Below are positions 31,762 through 44,150 of a stretch of DNA of 64,000 nt, piece after piece (within the stretch, counting starts at the first letter, position 1; each line of letters begins with the position of its first letter). The stretch is from NCBI RefSeq assembly GCF_026151205.1, contig NC_087078.1:7270675-7334674 (forward strand). The letters run 5' to 3'. The translations under genes and the position numbers were made by a program. Under the pieces are notes generated by a model. The model made no database searches. It was given only the letters and a program-made list of their open reading frames with translations, and was not told the DNA's origin. This DNA comes from Bolinopsis microptera. Lineage: Eukaryota > Ctenophora > Tentaculata > Lobata > Bolinopsidae.

Positions 31762-34650
31762 ATGGTTCAGCCAAAGAAGCTTGACAGCCGAATACACAAA
31801 GTCATTCAGGAGTCAGTTAAAAATGGCCACAGAGGTTTGGTTGTTCTTGTGGGAGAAAGATCACGTGACCAAGTTGTTATCCTTCACCACTTGTTGAGTA
31901 AAGCTAATGTGTCTGCACGGCCATCTGTTTTGTGGTGCTACAAACATGATTTAGGCTTCACAACTCACAAGAAAAAGCGCCTAAAGATGATAAAGAAAAA
32001 GATCAGAGCAGGCACACTTGATCCAAACACGGATGACACTTTTGAAATGTTTATTTCTGCTACTGAGATAAGGTACATGTACTATAGTGAGAGTCACAAC
32101 GTACTTGGGAACACTTATGGGATGTGCATACTTCAAGACTTTGAGGCCATCACTCCTAATGTTCTTGCAAGAACAATCGAAACTGTTCAAGGTGGTGGAC
32201 TGATAGTTATTGTTCTCAACTCCGTTAGTGATATCAAGCAGTTGTATGACTTGCAAATGGACTGCCACAACAGATTTGTCACTAATGCTTACCAGACAGT
32301 TGTTCCAAGATTCAATAAAAGGTTTTTACTTTCCCTTACTGAATGTTCCAGCGGTATCGTCCTTTCAGATGCACTTGAAGTTCTACCTTTCACAGCTAAG
32401 AGTGCAACAAACCATGTGGCTAAAAACAACACTGCAGAAGAGCTCGCAAATCTTAAAACATCGCTGTCTGAAAGTCAACCCATTGGTTCTGTCATAAACA
32501 TTTGTAAAAGTTTGGATCAAGCAAATGCCCTTGTTAAATTTGTTGATGTCATATCTGAGAAAAGTTTAAAGTCAGTCATCACCTTAACTGCATCCAGAGG
32601 AAGAGGAAAAAGCGCTGCTTTGGGGCTGGCAATTGCCACAAGTATTGCATTTGGTTACTCAAATATATTTGTGACATCACCGTCTCCTGATAACCTAAAA
32701 ACATTGTTTGAGTTTGTGCTGAAAGGTTTCGATATCCTTGGCTTCACAGAACATACAGATTATGAAATTATTCAAAACACTAATGACAACATCAAATCAG
32801 TTGTAAGAATAAACATCTACAGGGATCACAGGCAAACTATTCAATACATTAAACCAGATGAGGGCGGAAAACTTCTTCAAGCTGAACTTCTTGTTATTGA
32901 CGAAGCAGGAGCAATACCTTTACATCTGGTGAAACAGATGTTAGGCCCTTATTTGGTGTTACTGTCATCAACAGTTCACGGATATGAAGGAACAGGAAGA
33001 TCATTATCACTGAAACTATTTGAGGAACTGAGAATTCAGTCTACTAGGGTCGGAGGAACTAGCTTAACACAGCTAAAGCTAGAGGAGCCCATTCGTTACA
33101 AGGAAGGAGATCCCGTCGAATCTTGGCTTAATAAACTCTTATGTTTGGATGCTAGCCCTCGGATTATATCTGGATGTCCAACTCCAAAAGAATGCTCCCT
33201 ATATTTTGTTGACAAAGACATTTTGTTTAGTTACCATAAGGCATCTGAGTCATTCCTTCAAAGAATAATGACTCTTTATGTGTCCAGCCATTATAAGAAC
33301 TCTCCAAATGATCTGCAGCTGCTGTCAGATGCCCCTGCACATCAACTGCTGGTTCTCTTAGGACCTATTGATAGCAACTCCTCACAGCTTCCAGAAGTTT
33401 TGTGTGTACTGCAAATCTGTTTTGAAGGCCAAATAAACCGACAAATTGTAATTTCACAGCTAGAGCAAGGTCACAGGTCAGCTGGTGATCTTATACCTTG
33501 GACCATTTGCCAGCAGTTCCAAGATGCCAACTTTGGGGAGCTCTCTGGAATTAGAATTGTGCGGATAGCAACACACCCTGACTTTCAAAGTATGGGTTAT
33601 GGAAAACATGCTATGAACTTACTTTCTCGGTATTACAAAGGTGAGATAGCTACCAGTGAAAAGAAAGAGGGTTCAACCCTACTGATTGGGCTAAATGAAC
33701 GAACACCTGAAGCAATGGATTACATTGGAGTGAGTTATGGAATGACACCACCTCTCCTCAAATTCTGGAAAAGGTTGGGTTTCAGAGGTTTATATCTGAG
33801 ACAGACACCTAACGATATCACTGGTGAACACACGTGTATCATGGTACAGGATTGGGAGCAAAGCTGGCTGAAAGAGTATCACAAAGATTTCACATTCCGT
33901 CTCTTAAATCTACTTGGTTATCAGTTCAGAAAGCTACCCCCTCAGACAGTGCTTAATATGATAAACACTGCTGAGGTGCTGAACACTGTTGATGCTACCT
34001 CCAGTACTGCTTTTTCTGCAATCAGTAAATACGATTTCAGAAGACTTAAGAGCTACTCGGACAATCTCACTGATTACCACATTATTCTAGATTTGGTTCC
34101 TACCATTACCAAACTTTACTTCCAGGGGAAAATGAACCTCAACTTGTCGCCTTTACAAGCAACTATTCTCATATCTCTTGGACTTCAGTACAAAACTATT
34201 GATGAAACCAGTATTATCTTTCCTGATTTAGAAACAAACCAAATCCTCGGCATCTTCAAGAAGATAATTAAGAAAACTGTTGGGTATATGGAGGGGATCA
34301 TGAAGGCAGAGATTGACTCTGAAATCAAAGACGCTCCATCCAAGGTAGTTCTGAATGGTATTGAGGGCTCTATGCGGGATGAACTAAACAAAGTGGAAAG
34401 TGAATTCAAAGAGAAACAGAAAGAGAATGCTGAGAAAGTGAAGGATTTGATTAAGGCAGATGATGCAGAGTTCTCTATCAAATCTAATGATTTTGGTGAT
34501 GATGTCAAACTTACTGGCAACACGATTGTTTCCATTAAAAGAACTATTGTGGCAGAAACTCCTTCAATTGAGAAATCAGGTAAGAAGAAGAAGAGGAAAA
34601 GTGAGGGTCCCGAGAAGACGAAAAAGAAGAAAAAGCAACCGATAAGCTGA
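31762..34650 (+). CDS. NAT10: RNA cytidine acetyltransferase NAT10/Kre33
   Basis: Nucleolar enzyme that makes N4-acetylcytidine on 18S rRNA and some tRNAs, using acetyl-CoA and ATP, and is needed for small-subunit biogenesis (family knowledge). A single uninterrupted frame of 962 residues. In order: the N-terminal TmcA-like domain (RSRDQVVILHHLLSKANVSA, ARPSVLWCYKHDLGF); the helicase/ATPase domain with Walker A SRGRGKSAALG (Lys near 283) and DEAGAIP near 380, where most relatives have DEAAAIP; GYEGTGRSLSLKL; the tract HYKNSPNDLQLLSDAPAH; the GNAT acetyl-CoA fold with VRIATHPDFQSMGYGKHAM near 600-618; and a Lys-rich tail fitting nucleolar localisation. ATG 31762 matches the family N-terminus. 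It is somewhat shorter than the usual ~1020 residues, partly because the linker after the ATPase domain is short. It is the only intronless gene in the window. Confidence 0.97.
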   Translation: MVQPKKLDSRIHKVIQESVKNGHRGLVVLVGERSRDQVVILHHLLSKANVSARPSVLWCYKHDLGFTTHKKKRLKMIKKKIRAGTLDPNTDDTFEMFISATEIRYMYYSESHNVLGNTYGMCILQDFEAITPNVLARTIETVQGGGLIVIVLNSVSDIKQLYDLQMDCHNRFVTNAYQTVVPRFNKRFLLSLTECSSGIVLSDALEVLPFTAKSATNHVAKNNTAEELANLKTSLSESQPIGSVINICKSLDQANALVKFVDVISEKSLKSVITLTASRGRGKSAALGLAIATSIAFGYSNIFVTSPSPDNLKTLFEFVLKGFDILGFTEHTDYEIIQNTNDNIKSVVRINIYRDHRQTIQYIKPDEGGKLLQAELLVIDEAGAIPLHLVKQMLGPYLVLLSSTVHGYEGTGRSLSLKLFEELRIQSTRVGGTSLTQLKLEEPIRYKEGDPVESWLNKLLCLDASPRIISGCPTPKECSLYFVDKDILFSYHKASESFLQRIMTLYVSSHYKNSPNDLQLLSDAPAHQLLVLLGPIDSNSSQLPEVLCVLQICFEGQINRQIVISQLEQGHRSAGDLIPWTICQQFQDANFGELSGIRIVRIATHPDFQSMGYGKHAMNLLSRYYKGEIATSEKKEGSTLLIGLNERTPEAMDYIGVSYGMTPPLLKFWKRLGFRGLYLRQTPNDITGEHTCIMVQDWEQSWLKEYHKDFTFRLLNLLGYQFRKLPPQTVLNMINTAEVLNTVDATSSTAFSAISKYDFRRLKSYSDNLTDYHIILDLVPTITKLYFQGKMNLNLSPLQATILISLGLQYKTIDETSIIFPDLETNQILGIFKKIIKKTVGYMEGIMKAEIDSEIKDAPSKVVLNGIEGSMRDELNKVESEFKEKQKENAEKVKDLIKADDAEFSIKSNDFGDDVKLTGNTIVSIKRTIVAETPSIEKSGKKKKRKSEGPEKTKKKKKQPIS

Positions 34651-35021
34651 TCTTTTTCACAGCATTATTGTTTTTAAACATTTTGTAGCTTATTATACTT
34701 TTACTGCAGATTGCTTCAATTTTTAGTTTTGACAGGGAGATTATTTTAACTAACTTATTCATCTTTTTACCGAATCAGTATTTAACTTATTCAACCTTTA
34801 CTCATGACGTTTTATTACCTACTTAGTGGCTTCAAAAAACTAACAATAAATCAGTAATTCAAAATCACCATAAACTATTCGATAATTCAAGCTGGAAATC
34901 AATTTTAAATTTTTATAATTACTCTTTTTTAATCCTATCGTTAATTAAGTTATTATTGTCAGCTACTATGATGGCAAAGAGGCTGGTAGCAATGATATGA
35001 AATTCCTTCTGTGCTCTCCAG

Positions 35022-38000
35022 ATGTCCTCGCTCTCCTCCTCTGGCACTAACCATGAAATATTCATTGTGAGTTCAATTGTTAGTATGTTTGCATATTTTG
35101 CATATGTTTGCCTGTCCTTCTATACAATTCGAATAAAAACATGATAACAAGATGAGGTGACAGTGAATTGCAAGTAGGATGCCCATTGTCCACCTGAAGT
35201 TAATATTAACATCTACAGTACGACAATGCAGAAGAAGAGGCAGTGAATGGTTTTGTAGCAGGACTAGCTGGCTCAGCTCTACATGATGAGAGTGATGTGA
35301 ACTTGTCTGGTATTACCAGCAAGAAGAGAACTATTCGCCTCAGTGCCAACTCTGGGTCCTACGAGGTGTGTTTTAGCTACTGTGTATCTGTAATTTGTCT
35401 TCACTTGTGTAGATAATGGTAAATTTCGTCCTGTCCCAGAATGGCCTGCCCCAGGATAGCGTGCCCCAGATTGTTGTAATCCGAACCTCGTGCCCTAGTT
35501 AGATAAGGATCACCACATTTAAAGCAATTTGTTTACTGAAAAATCTTTTATCTTACAGGAGTCAGACTACAGGATATCACAGCATCCCTCAATAACAGAA
35601 GAGGTAACAAGTGACTCGGATATAAGACTTGATGATCAGGACTCGGAACTATTCGAGATGAGAGTCAGTAATGATTCTCATTATCCCGAGAGATTCTCAC
35701 TTCTGAATCTCAGTGGTATGAACTTTAGTTATATTTTTATTTGTTTTTGTTAGGGTTTCTTGTTTCTTGTTTCTGTCAAGGTAATTGAAATTTCAGGCAG
35801 ATTCGGTTTTTTGGACAAAATATAACTTAAACTTTACATTTTCAGAGGTATCGAAGGAAGACCCGGAAGCTACCCTGGAAGATACTAACTGCTCCACACT
35901 TGATGCTTCATTAGATCACAACACGTTAGAGGTCGTTATAGACCAGGATAGGGAGAGGGAAGAAGAGAGCATGGACTCAGTTTTCTCTCCTGTACATAGG
36001 TAACTACTAACTAACTAACTTACTAATACTAAGTAACTAAGTAGATCATAGGTACAAATACTAACTAAGTAAATCATCTGAACATTAGCTCTCAATTCTC
36101 CCTAAAGACAAGATTATTCATACTTAATTATCGAGGATTGAGAAATTAATTCTGCGTACATAATATCTTGAAAGAGTCTAGTTGACACTTGACCCTTACA
36201 TAAAATTCTATTTGTAGACATTTTACCCAGTGTATCATTTTCAGCAGCAGTTTTGGTGACTTTCAAAAGAAAAAGGAAAGCAGATGTGGTTCAGATTCCA
36301 GGTACACACTTTATACTTTTAGGCCCTTAGGCCTTATTTGAGCAATGTTCACTCTTCTACTTATAATTTGAGCCGCTCTCAGATGCACACTTCCCACACT
36401 TTTATCAGTTTATTGCTAGCATCTGTTGATGAGTTGATGATTCATGATGGTGTAATAACTACGTAAAATCGTTATCCTAATTTATGTTGAAGGTTCCGTA
36501 CAGACTCAACTCTGCACCCGTGTCAATATGTTCATTATATGCAAGCCTCTTGATTTATAACCTATAATCATGGACCATGGTAATAACCATCTCCTTAGTA
36601 TCGATAGTTTTGGAGATTTCGACGACTCGGGACCATGGGTAGCCCAACCTGCTGAAACAAACACTGAAGTGTCGTCATCAGAGGATATGACTTCATTCGT
36701 GACGTCATCATTCGTGACGTCATCAGAAGACTTGCCACGTGACCTGATAGCCCCCGTTACTGAGCAGTGTTACGAGCCCCTCTCCCCGACTAGTCTTATA
36801 CTACACTCTAGTCCTAAGAAATTACTGGACAGCAACTTTGTCTGGTCTCAGGTTAGAATATACTTCTAGGAGGAGTCGGTTAAGTTTCCTGATGTTTGAT
36901 TCCGAAAACATATTATGAAGGTTTTTTTTTTGCAAGATTCAGTTCCATTTTGATCATGTGATGTGTTACATTGTGTTATATGGTTATATTGTTATATTGC
37001 TATATTGTTACAGGCACGGAGCAACGTGACTAAACCTTCCTACACGTGGGACAAACTAAAGCTTCACTCGTATCTTCTAGGAGCCTTATCTGTGAGACAG
37101 CCTATCAGTTTGAACAGACTCAAACCTGCCGGTACTTATTAGAAACCCTCTCTTTTGGCTTTTCAACATTCCAAATTAAAATCGACATTATATAATATTT
37201 TCCCCATCTCTTATGCTCGGTTATGTGGACCCCCTCCCCAGGCTCAGTGACGACCCCAAAGAAGATGAGCTCTAAATCAGGAAGTGTCTCTGTAACAAGC
37301 TCCTCATCTCACTCCTCCAACAGTACCCTAGACAGTCCTGCCTCCTCAGTGTCTCCTAGTGAGGTGTCCTCTGTGTCTCCTAGTGAGGTGTCCTCTGTGT
37401 CTCCTAGTGAGGTGGAGCTGGGGGAACTGCCTGGTGCAGAAGATGTTAGTATTATATTGAGCCCGTGATAAATCAAACTATCATGAATGCATCGCCCTAT
37501 CTAATAATTTTCTAAGAAACAGCACAAAGGAGTACAACGTGATATTGATATATTGTAAATTTAGATTTAAATATGATTGTATGAGTTTCAGAGTCTGTCA
37601 GAAGTAGAGGGTTGGAATAGTGATGTCTCAAGTCCTGACATTCCGAGCATGTCTATTGAACATAACAGTCGCCCTTCTTTTACCAGTCGTATACAACAGA
37701 AGTGAGTGATCTTAATAATACAGGGTGGCCCAAAAGTAACTGCCCACACGCAACCCTTTAATAACTGTAGTCGATAATATTCCTCGTTAGTTTATTAATC
37801 ATATTCTCTTGTTTAGTTTGAACTTAGATATAAAAGTAGAAATCTTTCTCCGGTCAGCAATTTAGATCACATAGCTTGTACAGTGTACACCTCATATTCC
37901 AAACAGTTTGATTCCAGGAAGTGTAAGATTTAATAACCCTTCTAAATATCACAAATTAGCTCCATAAATTAGAGCGGTTCTAACATAATTCCTCGAACAG

Positions 38001-40621
38001 GAAATTCAAATATTAGTATAATTCAGGGTGCCGATTATAATGATCGCACTAATCCCCCCACCCATTAAACCACCCCCTCTCCCGGCTCCCACCACCACGT
38101 ACAACGTGTAATTACCAGTGTAACACGTGTGTAATTGCCCTGATAACTGTACTACACAGATATTGTACATTGTGCAAACCTCAACTGTTGAGGTTACTGT
38201 TAAATGTATTCATCCATTGTGCAATTTACCTAGAGATACGATACTCTATGATTATAAACAGTAACCGCACGCGCACTGTATTGCGACATTTATCTCTTGT
38301 ACATCTCCTAAGCTATAATAATACCCCTCTTTTTTACAAATAATACCTCTGTTTGATACAGTTTGATAGAAGTATCCATGAAGTGTCTATAATACTCCTT
38401 ATTTCAGGTTGACAAGTCACAGAAGAACACATTCCTTGCCGATGCCCGTAGTGCAACCTGTCTCTCCTGGTACCAGGTCTCTAACCAGTAAGTCTCGCAA
38501 CTTTGGTACTCGTTCCTTAGTTCGACACTCTAGAGCTTAAACCTTAAGTTGTTGTAAGTTGTCGAACTATAGTACGTGACTCACATCTTCCTTGCTTTTA
38601 ACAAACTAATGGAACTTGTTACTTATTTACTTTGTTACTTATCCGATAGTGACGATCCCCAGGTGTTCCCATGAGTGTTGTAATTGTAAAGTCTTAAGAA
38701 AAGTGAGCCAACTCAGCAAAAAGCATTACCATCCACCAGCTCTTCTATATAAGCGCATTTAGCAGCACACAACACACAGAGCACTTATATGAGATAACAA
38801 GTGCAGTATAATACACTGTAGGTCACTATCTCTATTACTGGTGTAACAGCTGTGCGGGTTATTGCTGTAATAACTGTACTATTGTACACGCCATATGTCA
38901 GGGGAGAGGGGGCGTGGTGTGTGGTGCACCGTTTATTGGGTGTAACCACGCCGTTATATATCGATTAAGTAATAACCTGGGGTCTGTCTGTTGTACATAT
39001 TTTACATTCTGCAGCTTATCATATTTGAATACCTTTACTCATATTTGAATACCTTTACTCATGGAACTACAGTGCCCGTGTATCACTTTTAGATGTAGTA
39101 CTAAATAATTACAAACTGGGGATCTGGTTTCGTCATAGTGAAATAAGGGTTATTTTGTACCCCTTTTTGCCATGCAAACAATACAAGTCATGAGTGTCTT
39201 CGTTGCAAAAACGTAATTAGTGTTTGTTCACATATTATTACGTAATCAGCCGAGGGGGGGGGGGGGGGGGGTGGTTTCCAAATGATTACGCTAGTGTAAT
39301 TTTGACAAAATAGCTATGTAGGGGGGGGGGGTTAAAAATTGGCCAAAAAATGATTACGTAATATGTGAACGACCCCTTATTAATATAAACGTGACTCATA
39401 GTTCATCATAAATAACAAATAACATAAAACACCCCCAGATAGTCCCAGTACAGCGATAAGAACAATAACGAAGAGTAACAGTTTAGAATCCCCGCTCTCC
39501 CCCTCCTCATTTGATGAGACTCACGCGGGTCGCGGACTATCATTACTGCAACTACCTGATATACAGACTATGAGACACGAGATGAAGGTTGGTAGTGTGT
39601 AATATTGTGAAATATAAAGAGTCTCACTTGAAAAGTTAATTAATCTTTGCTAGTCTTGTCTCCTGTAGTCTGTTTGTATCTATCTATTCCATGTTGACAC
39701 GGTATCCAGAGTTAACACTGCTACTAGAGTTAACAGAGTATATAATTACAGAGCAGAGTGTCGGAATTATCAGCAACATTGATAAAGGAGTTCCAGTATA
39801 GAGGAGATGCGGATCATAGCAAGGAGGTTAAAAAGGCTTTTGTTAGCGCTTTCCTTGCAGCGGAAGAAAAGGTGTGTGTAAATTTATGCTTTATTTCGTG
39901 ATGAAATATTAGTTTTATAGGACCTTCCAATTTCAGACTGTTATTCTTCAATTTCAATGGATCGAGTATTTAATTTAGTAGTTCGTCAACTTGTAGTTGT
40001 TAAATTCACAAATATTTTCAGAAATCAAAAGGCCAGCTGTCGAGCAGACAGAAAAATTTGATTCCAATATTTTGTAACGAAGAAATCCCACCTACTGAAA
40101 TACTAGTCCTTCTCACCCAGTGTTGGTTAACATATGTATCTTGTTTTAATCTTTCAATGTGTTAATCGGGCTGACGTCACATACCTCAAATTATATGTTA
40201 CATATTTGTGTTGAAACTAGTAATAGGTGCAAGATATAAGGAGCTTTATGTTGCGATTAGATATTTCCGAATACTATTACTAATCACTATTTCTATTTTC
40301 AAGCAACAGCAACCAGATAATAATTTTAGGGCGTCCACGGACGCCTGGACGCCCTCAATAGCCGCCTCTGATAAAGCTTTATTCATGTGTAGCTAGCTCC
40401 CTCTAGTTTCGTTTTAGTTCTCATATCTACAATTTACATTCCACTATTTCAGTGTTGAATGGATTTCTGAACGACTCGCCACATACAGCAGAACTACTAA
40501 AGCACTACATGTACATGCTTTGTCGACCTTGCCTCGACAATTAACAGGTATAGTAGGATCTGATGACTCCACAGTTAGAAATAAGATCGGAAATCCGAAA
40601 TGGGTGAAAGGTGGGGTTTAG
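35022..40621 (+). CDS. Ser-rich protein with FEZ/UNC-76-like C-terminus, fourteen exons
   Basis: Exons: 35022-35066, 35219-35365, 35559-35715, 35846-35999, 36245-36301, 36599-36851, 37014-37131, 37242-37444, 37592-37701, 38408-38487, 39439-39587, 39752-39871, 40022-40125, 40453-40621; 1866 nt, 621 residues, phases consistent throughout. The N-terminal two-thirds is acidic and Ser-rich, with three tandem copies of SSVSPSEV in exon 8. Exons 11-12 encode LSLLQLPDIQTMRHEMKSRV then KEVKKAFVSAFLAAEEK, and exons 13-14 LIPIFCNEEIPPTEILVLLT. This order resembles the coiled-coil and the conserved C-terminus of FEZ/UNC-76, kinesin-1 adaptors in axonal transport (family knowledge). The protein is much longer than FEZ (~390). 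The resemblance is from memory of the family and is moderate. The last intron uses a weak donor (GTTAAC); without it the protein would stop at 40162. Confidence 0.6.
37719..37766 (+). repeat. Solo mariner-like terminal sequence
   Basis: TACAGGGTGGCCCAAAAGTA in an intron of the FEZ-like gene matches the typical terminal inverted repeat of Tc1/mariner-type elements (CAGGGTGnCCCAAAA). No matching inverted end was seen nearby, so it is a one-ended relic. Confidence 0.45.
39220..39376. mobile_element. PIF/Harbinger-like MITE, copy 1 (157 bp)
   Basis: The ends are inverted copies of a GGGGTCGTTCACATATTACG motif (the left end mutated to GTGTTTGTTC). It is flanked on both sides by TTA (39217-39219, 39377-39379). 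The interior has long G-runs. Lies in an intron of the FEZ-like gene. Confidence 0.8.
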
Positions 40622-42100
40622 CTGTACTATTTACGTACGGCGCGAAGACATTTTGATGTGTAAATGATAATTTGTGTAAGCGCGAACACGCGCGTTCATT
40701 GCGAAAATATAATGTGGTGGAAATAAAACAGCCGCTACTAGAAATATGCCAATTATTTATGCGTGTTCTCTTTTGTAGAACTTAGAAGCCTAACAGTTTA
40801 AAAGCTAATCACCGCGGGAAAACTGAGCCTGTTTGCTTTTCACGATTAACCCTTATTCTGTTACCATTATATTTAAAGACAATCCTTTTAAGTTGTTTGA
40901 TAACCCGAACCTATCAATTCCAGGATAACTGCTGGTGGGTCAACTAACATGCCACACTTCCGCGGTCCTATGAATCTTAATTCTCGTTATTTAACAAATA
41001 AGACTGGGCGAGCTGATTGATTCATATTGGATTGCCGAAGAAACTGTATCAGAACTTTCCTGTCAAAAATTTAATTTAATTTGATGGTTTATAGATATGT
41101 TGTGATTTTTAGATAATAGTGAATGCAGGACATCACTGAGATGAAAATGAATCAGTAAAAGATCACCAGCTGAAGCTTTGGTTACTTTTTAAGTTAAATA
41201 ACGATACTTCGCCAGTCTACTACCATGTAATAATTTAGGGCTCGTTATGTCAGCATAGGGTGATGGGGGTTTGTGAATTTGCAGGAACGCTGTTTTTTTT
41301 CTTCATTGCACATGATTATGTTAAATTTGCTGATAGATGAGGAAGAGAGGGTCGATATGTAGTATGCTGACGTAATATGTAAGCGATCCATTTTGAAATT
41401 TTTAAGGATTTCAATTTTATGCGTGAAAATTTCCTTAATTTGATTTAAACCTATAAATTTGAAAACTAAGATGGTTTTTAAGGAAATTCGTGAACATTTT
41501 AATCGATTCCGATGGATCAAGATTGATGTTTAAGTTGTTATTAGGTTTTAAATTATACGTCATACTTTCCCTGATTGATTTGTGTGTAAATTTTGCATTA
41601 AACCTTGATACATGTTTCTTGTTGTACGTTCATTTGTGTTTGATCCTATAAATGTAGATATTAAATGTTAATGTTTTTATTTTCGTATGAAATGGTTGCT
41701 AAATAAAATTACTGACGTTTACTTTATCTCAATTAAAAACGATGAAATTTTAGATCGGTAGAACCTCTATGGGAGCGATCACATAATATGACGTCAGCAC
41801 TCAGCAGCCGAGGGGAGAGGGGGGTTTTGAAATGCTGACGGAGCCTTGCTGACGTCAGCAAATATACGTGAAAATTGTTGTTTCTAATCAATTTTATAAA
41901 CAATAAAACTTCGCTAATTTCCCTATATATTTATATTAGGGGAACTCAGTTTGTCAACTCTGTTGACAAACTGTTCAAATTAGTCACACTAATTTTCCCT
42001 GCATACACACACACCCCCCCCCCCCCCCCTCCCTTGTCTAGTACATTTTAGACTCTTTCTCCAAAAATCTGACTAAACTGGCACCTCGTATCTTCTATAT
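40622..42100. other. Intergenic, AT-rich
   Basis: No supported gene. Contains a C-run at about 42011-42028. Downstream sequence of the FEZ-like gene is probably included; AATAAA-type signals are present (for example near 41702), but which one is used cannot be decided. Confidence 0.5.
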
Positions 42101-43720
42101 AGATGGCGTATGACATGACTGAGGTGCTGGAAGTTTGATTTCTGTCGGAGGAAGCTCACTGCAGAAATAAGAAAGCTTAACAAAACGAAAATTCATATTT
42201 TCCAAATTCTGTCGCATTTTCAAATATGAAAATTTCTGAACACAAATTTGACAGATTGGATGGACTTTTTGACCAGAGACCTGGAAGTCAAAATCCCGAA
42301 TGAAATCGAAAAATCACATTCTCCCATTTCTAGTTTTTGAAGATGAAATTTTCAGGACCGAAATTTTACAGTTTTGACTGAATTTATCACCCGCAATCAA
42401 TTTGTCAGTCAACTATAGATCAAGATGGGGGGGTGTCACGTCCGTCTATGTCCGCTTGTCTCATAGAATCCAAAAAGGACAGGACATAGGCGGACATAGG
42501 CGGACATAGGCGGACATAGACGGACATAGGCGGACATAGGCGGACATAGGCGGACATAGGCGGACATTAATGGAAATAACATTTAGATGCTTCCTCCTCC
42601 TACTCTTCCTCCTCCTCTCCCTGGGTCTTCCTGATCTTCCTCAGTCCTCTTGCTCCTCCCCTCCTCTGTCCTCCTCCTACTCCTCCTCCTCGTCCTCAGT
42701 CCTCCTCATCAGTCCTCAACAGTCCTTCTCCTCCCCAGTCCTCCTCCTCCTCCTGAGTACTCCTCCAGGGTCCTCCTCTTCATCCTCCTCCTCTTCCTCC
42801 TCAGTCCTCCTCCTCATCCTTCTCCTCAGTCCTCCATCCTCCTCCTCAGTCTTCCCCCAGTCCCCCTCCTCCTCCTCCTATTTAGTCCTCCTCCTCCTCC
42901 TTCTCAGTCCTCCTCCTCCTGAGTCCTCCTCCTCCTCCTCCTCTTCCCTCTCAGTCATCCTCCTCAGCCATCCTCCTCAGTCCTCCTCAGTCCTCCTCCT
43001 GATCCTCAGTCCTCCTCCTCCTGGGTCCTCCTCCTCCTCTTCATCCTCCTCCTCTTCCTCCTCGGTCCTCAGTCCTCCTCCTCCTGGGTCCTCCTCCTCA
43101 TCCTTCTCATCAGTCCTCCTCCTCCCCAGTCCTCTCCCAGTCCCCCTCCTTCTCCTCCTCCTATTCAGTCCTCCTCCTCAGTTCTCCTCAGTCCTCCTTC
43201 TCATTTCTCCTAAGTCCTCCTCCTGAGTCCTCCTCTTGCGTCCTCCTCCTCTTCCTTCTGAGTCCTCCTCCTCCTCCCTCTCAGTCATCCTCCTCAGTCA
43301 TCCTCCTCAGTCATCCTCCTCAGCCATCCTCCTCAGCCATCCTTCTCAGCCATCCTCCTCAGTACTCTTCAGTACTCTTCAGTACTCTTCAGTCCTCAAA
43401 ATGTTTGTCCGCTAATGTCCACCAATGTCCGCTAATGTCCATCAATGTCCATCCAAGTCCGCCAATGTCCGTCCGGGTCCGCCAATGTCCGTCCGAGTCC
43501 GCCAATGTCCGTCCGAGTCCGCCAATGTCCGTCCGAGTCCGCCAATGTCCGTCCGTGTCCGCCAATGTCCGTCCGAGTCCGCCAATGTCCGTCCGAGTCC
43601 GCCAATGTCCGTCCGAGTCCGCCAATGTCCGTCCGTGTCCGCCTATGTCCCAAAAAACACGTCCGTTGTCTCATAGAATCCAAAAAGGACAGGACATAGG
43701 CGGACATAGACGGACATGAC

Positions 43721-43751
<31 letters not shown>

Positions 43752-44150
43752 AGATGGCATATGACACAATTGAGGTGCTGGAAGTTTGATTTCGGTCGGA
43801 GGGAGCTCACCGGCTCACGGCAGAAAGCTTAACAAAACGAAAATTCATATTTTCCAAATTCTGTCCAATTTTCAAATATGAAAATTTCTGAACACAAATT
43901 TGACAGATTAGATGGAATTTTGCCCAGAGACCAATTAGTCAGTTAATTGATGATGGCATGAAACCAAATTGAGGTACTGGAAGTCAAAATCCCGAATAAA
44001 ATCGAAAAATCACATTCTCCCATTTCCAGACCCGAAATTTTACAGATTTGACTGAATTTGTCATCCACAACCAATTTTGTTATTAGTCAGTCAACTATTA
44101 TAGATGGCATATGACACGATTTCATTGCAGCTGGAAATTTGATTGAGGTC
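42101..44150. repeat. ~330-bp satellite units flanking CT-rich and 10/20-bp tandem repeats
   Basis: A unit starting AGATGGCGTATGACA and running about 330 bases (42102-42430) recurs at 43753-44100, and a third partial start lies at 44103. Between the first two are: 10-bp units CGGACATAGG at 42490-42566; an 800-bp strand-biased CTC/TCC-rich tract at 42583-43385; 20-bp units GTCCGCCAATGTCCGTCCGA at about 43450-43640; and a 30-bp C-run near 43722-43751. The block TGTCTCATAGAATCCAAAAA is present on both sides (42457 and 43666). The frames running through the tract (Ser/Pro/Leu-rich) are by-products of the repeats. Confidence 0.85.

Noticed and set aside
42570-43226. Long Ser/Pro/Leu-rich frame
   Set aside because: It is a translation of the CTC-rich simple repeat; several frames are open there at once and no start or splice context supports a gene.
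43389-43767. Overlapping repetitive frames on both strands
   Set aside because: All derive from the 20-bp tandem repeat, open in several frames by construction.
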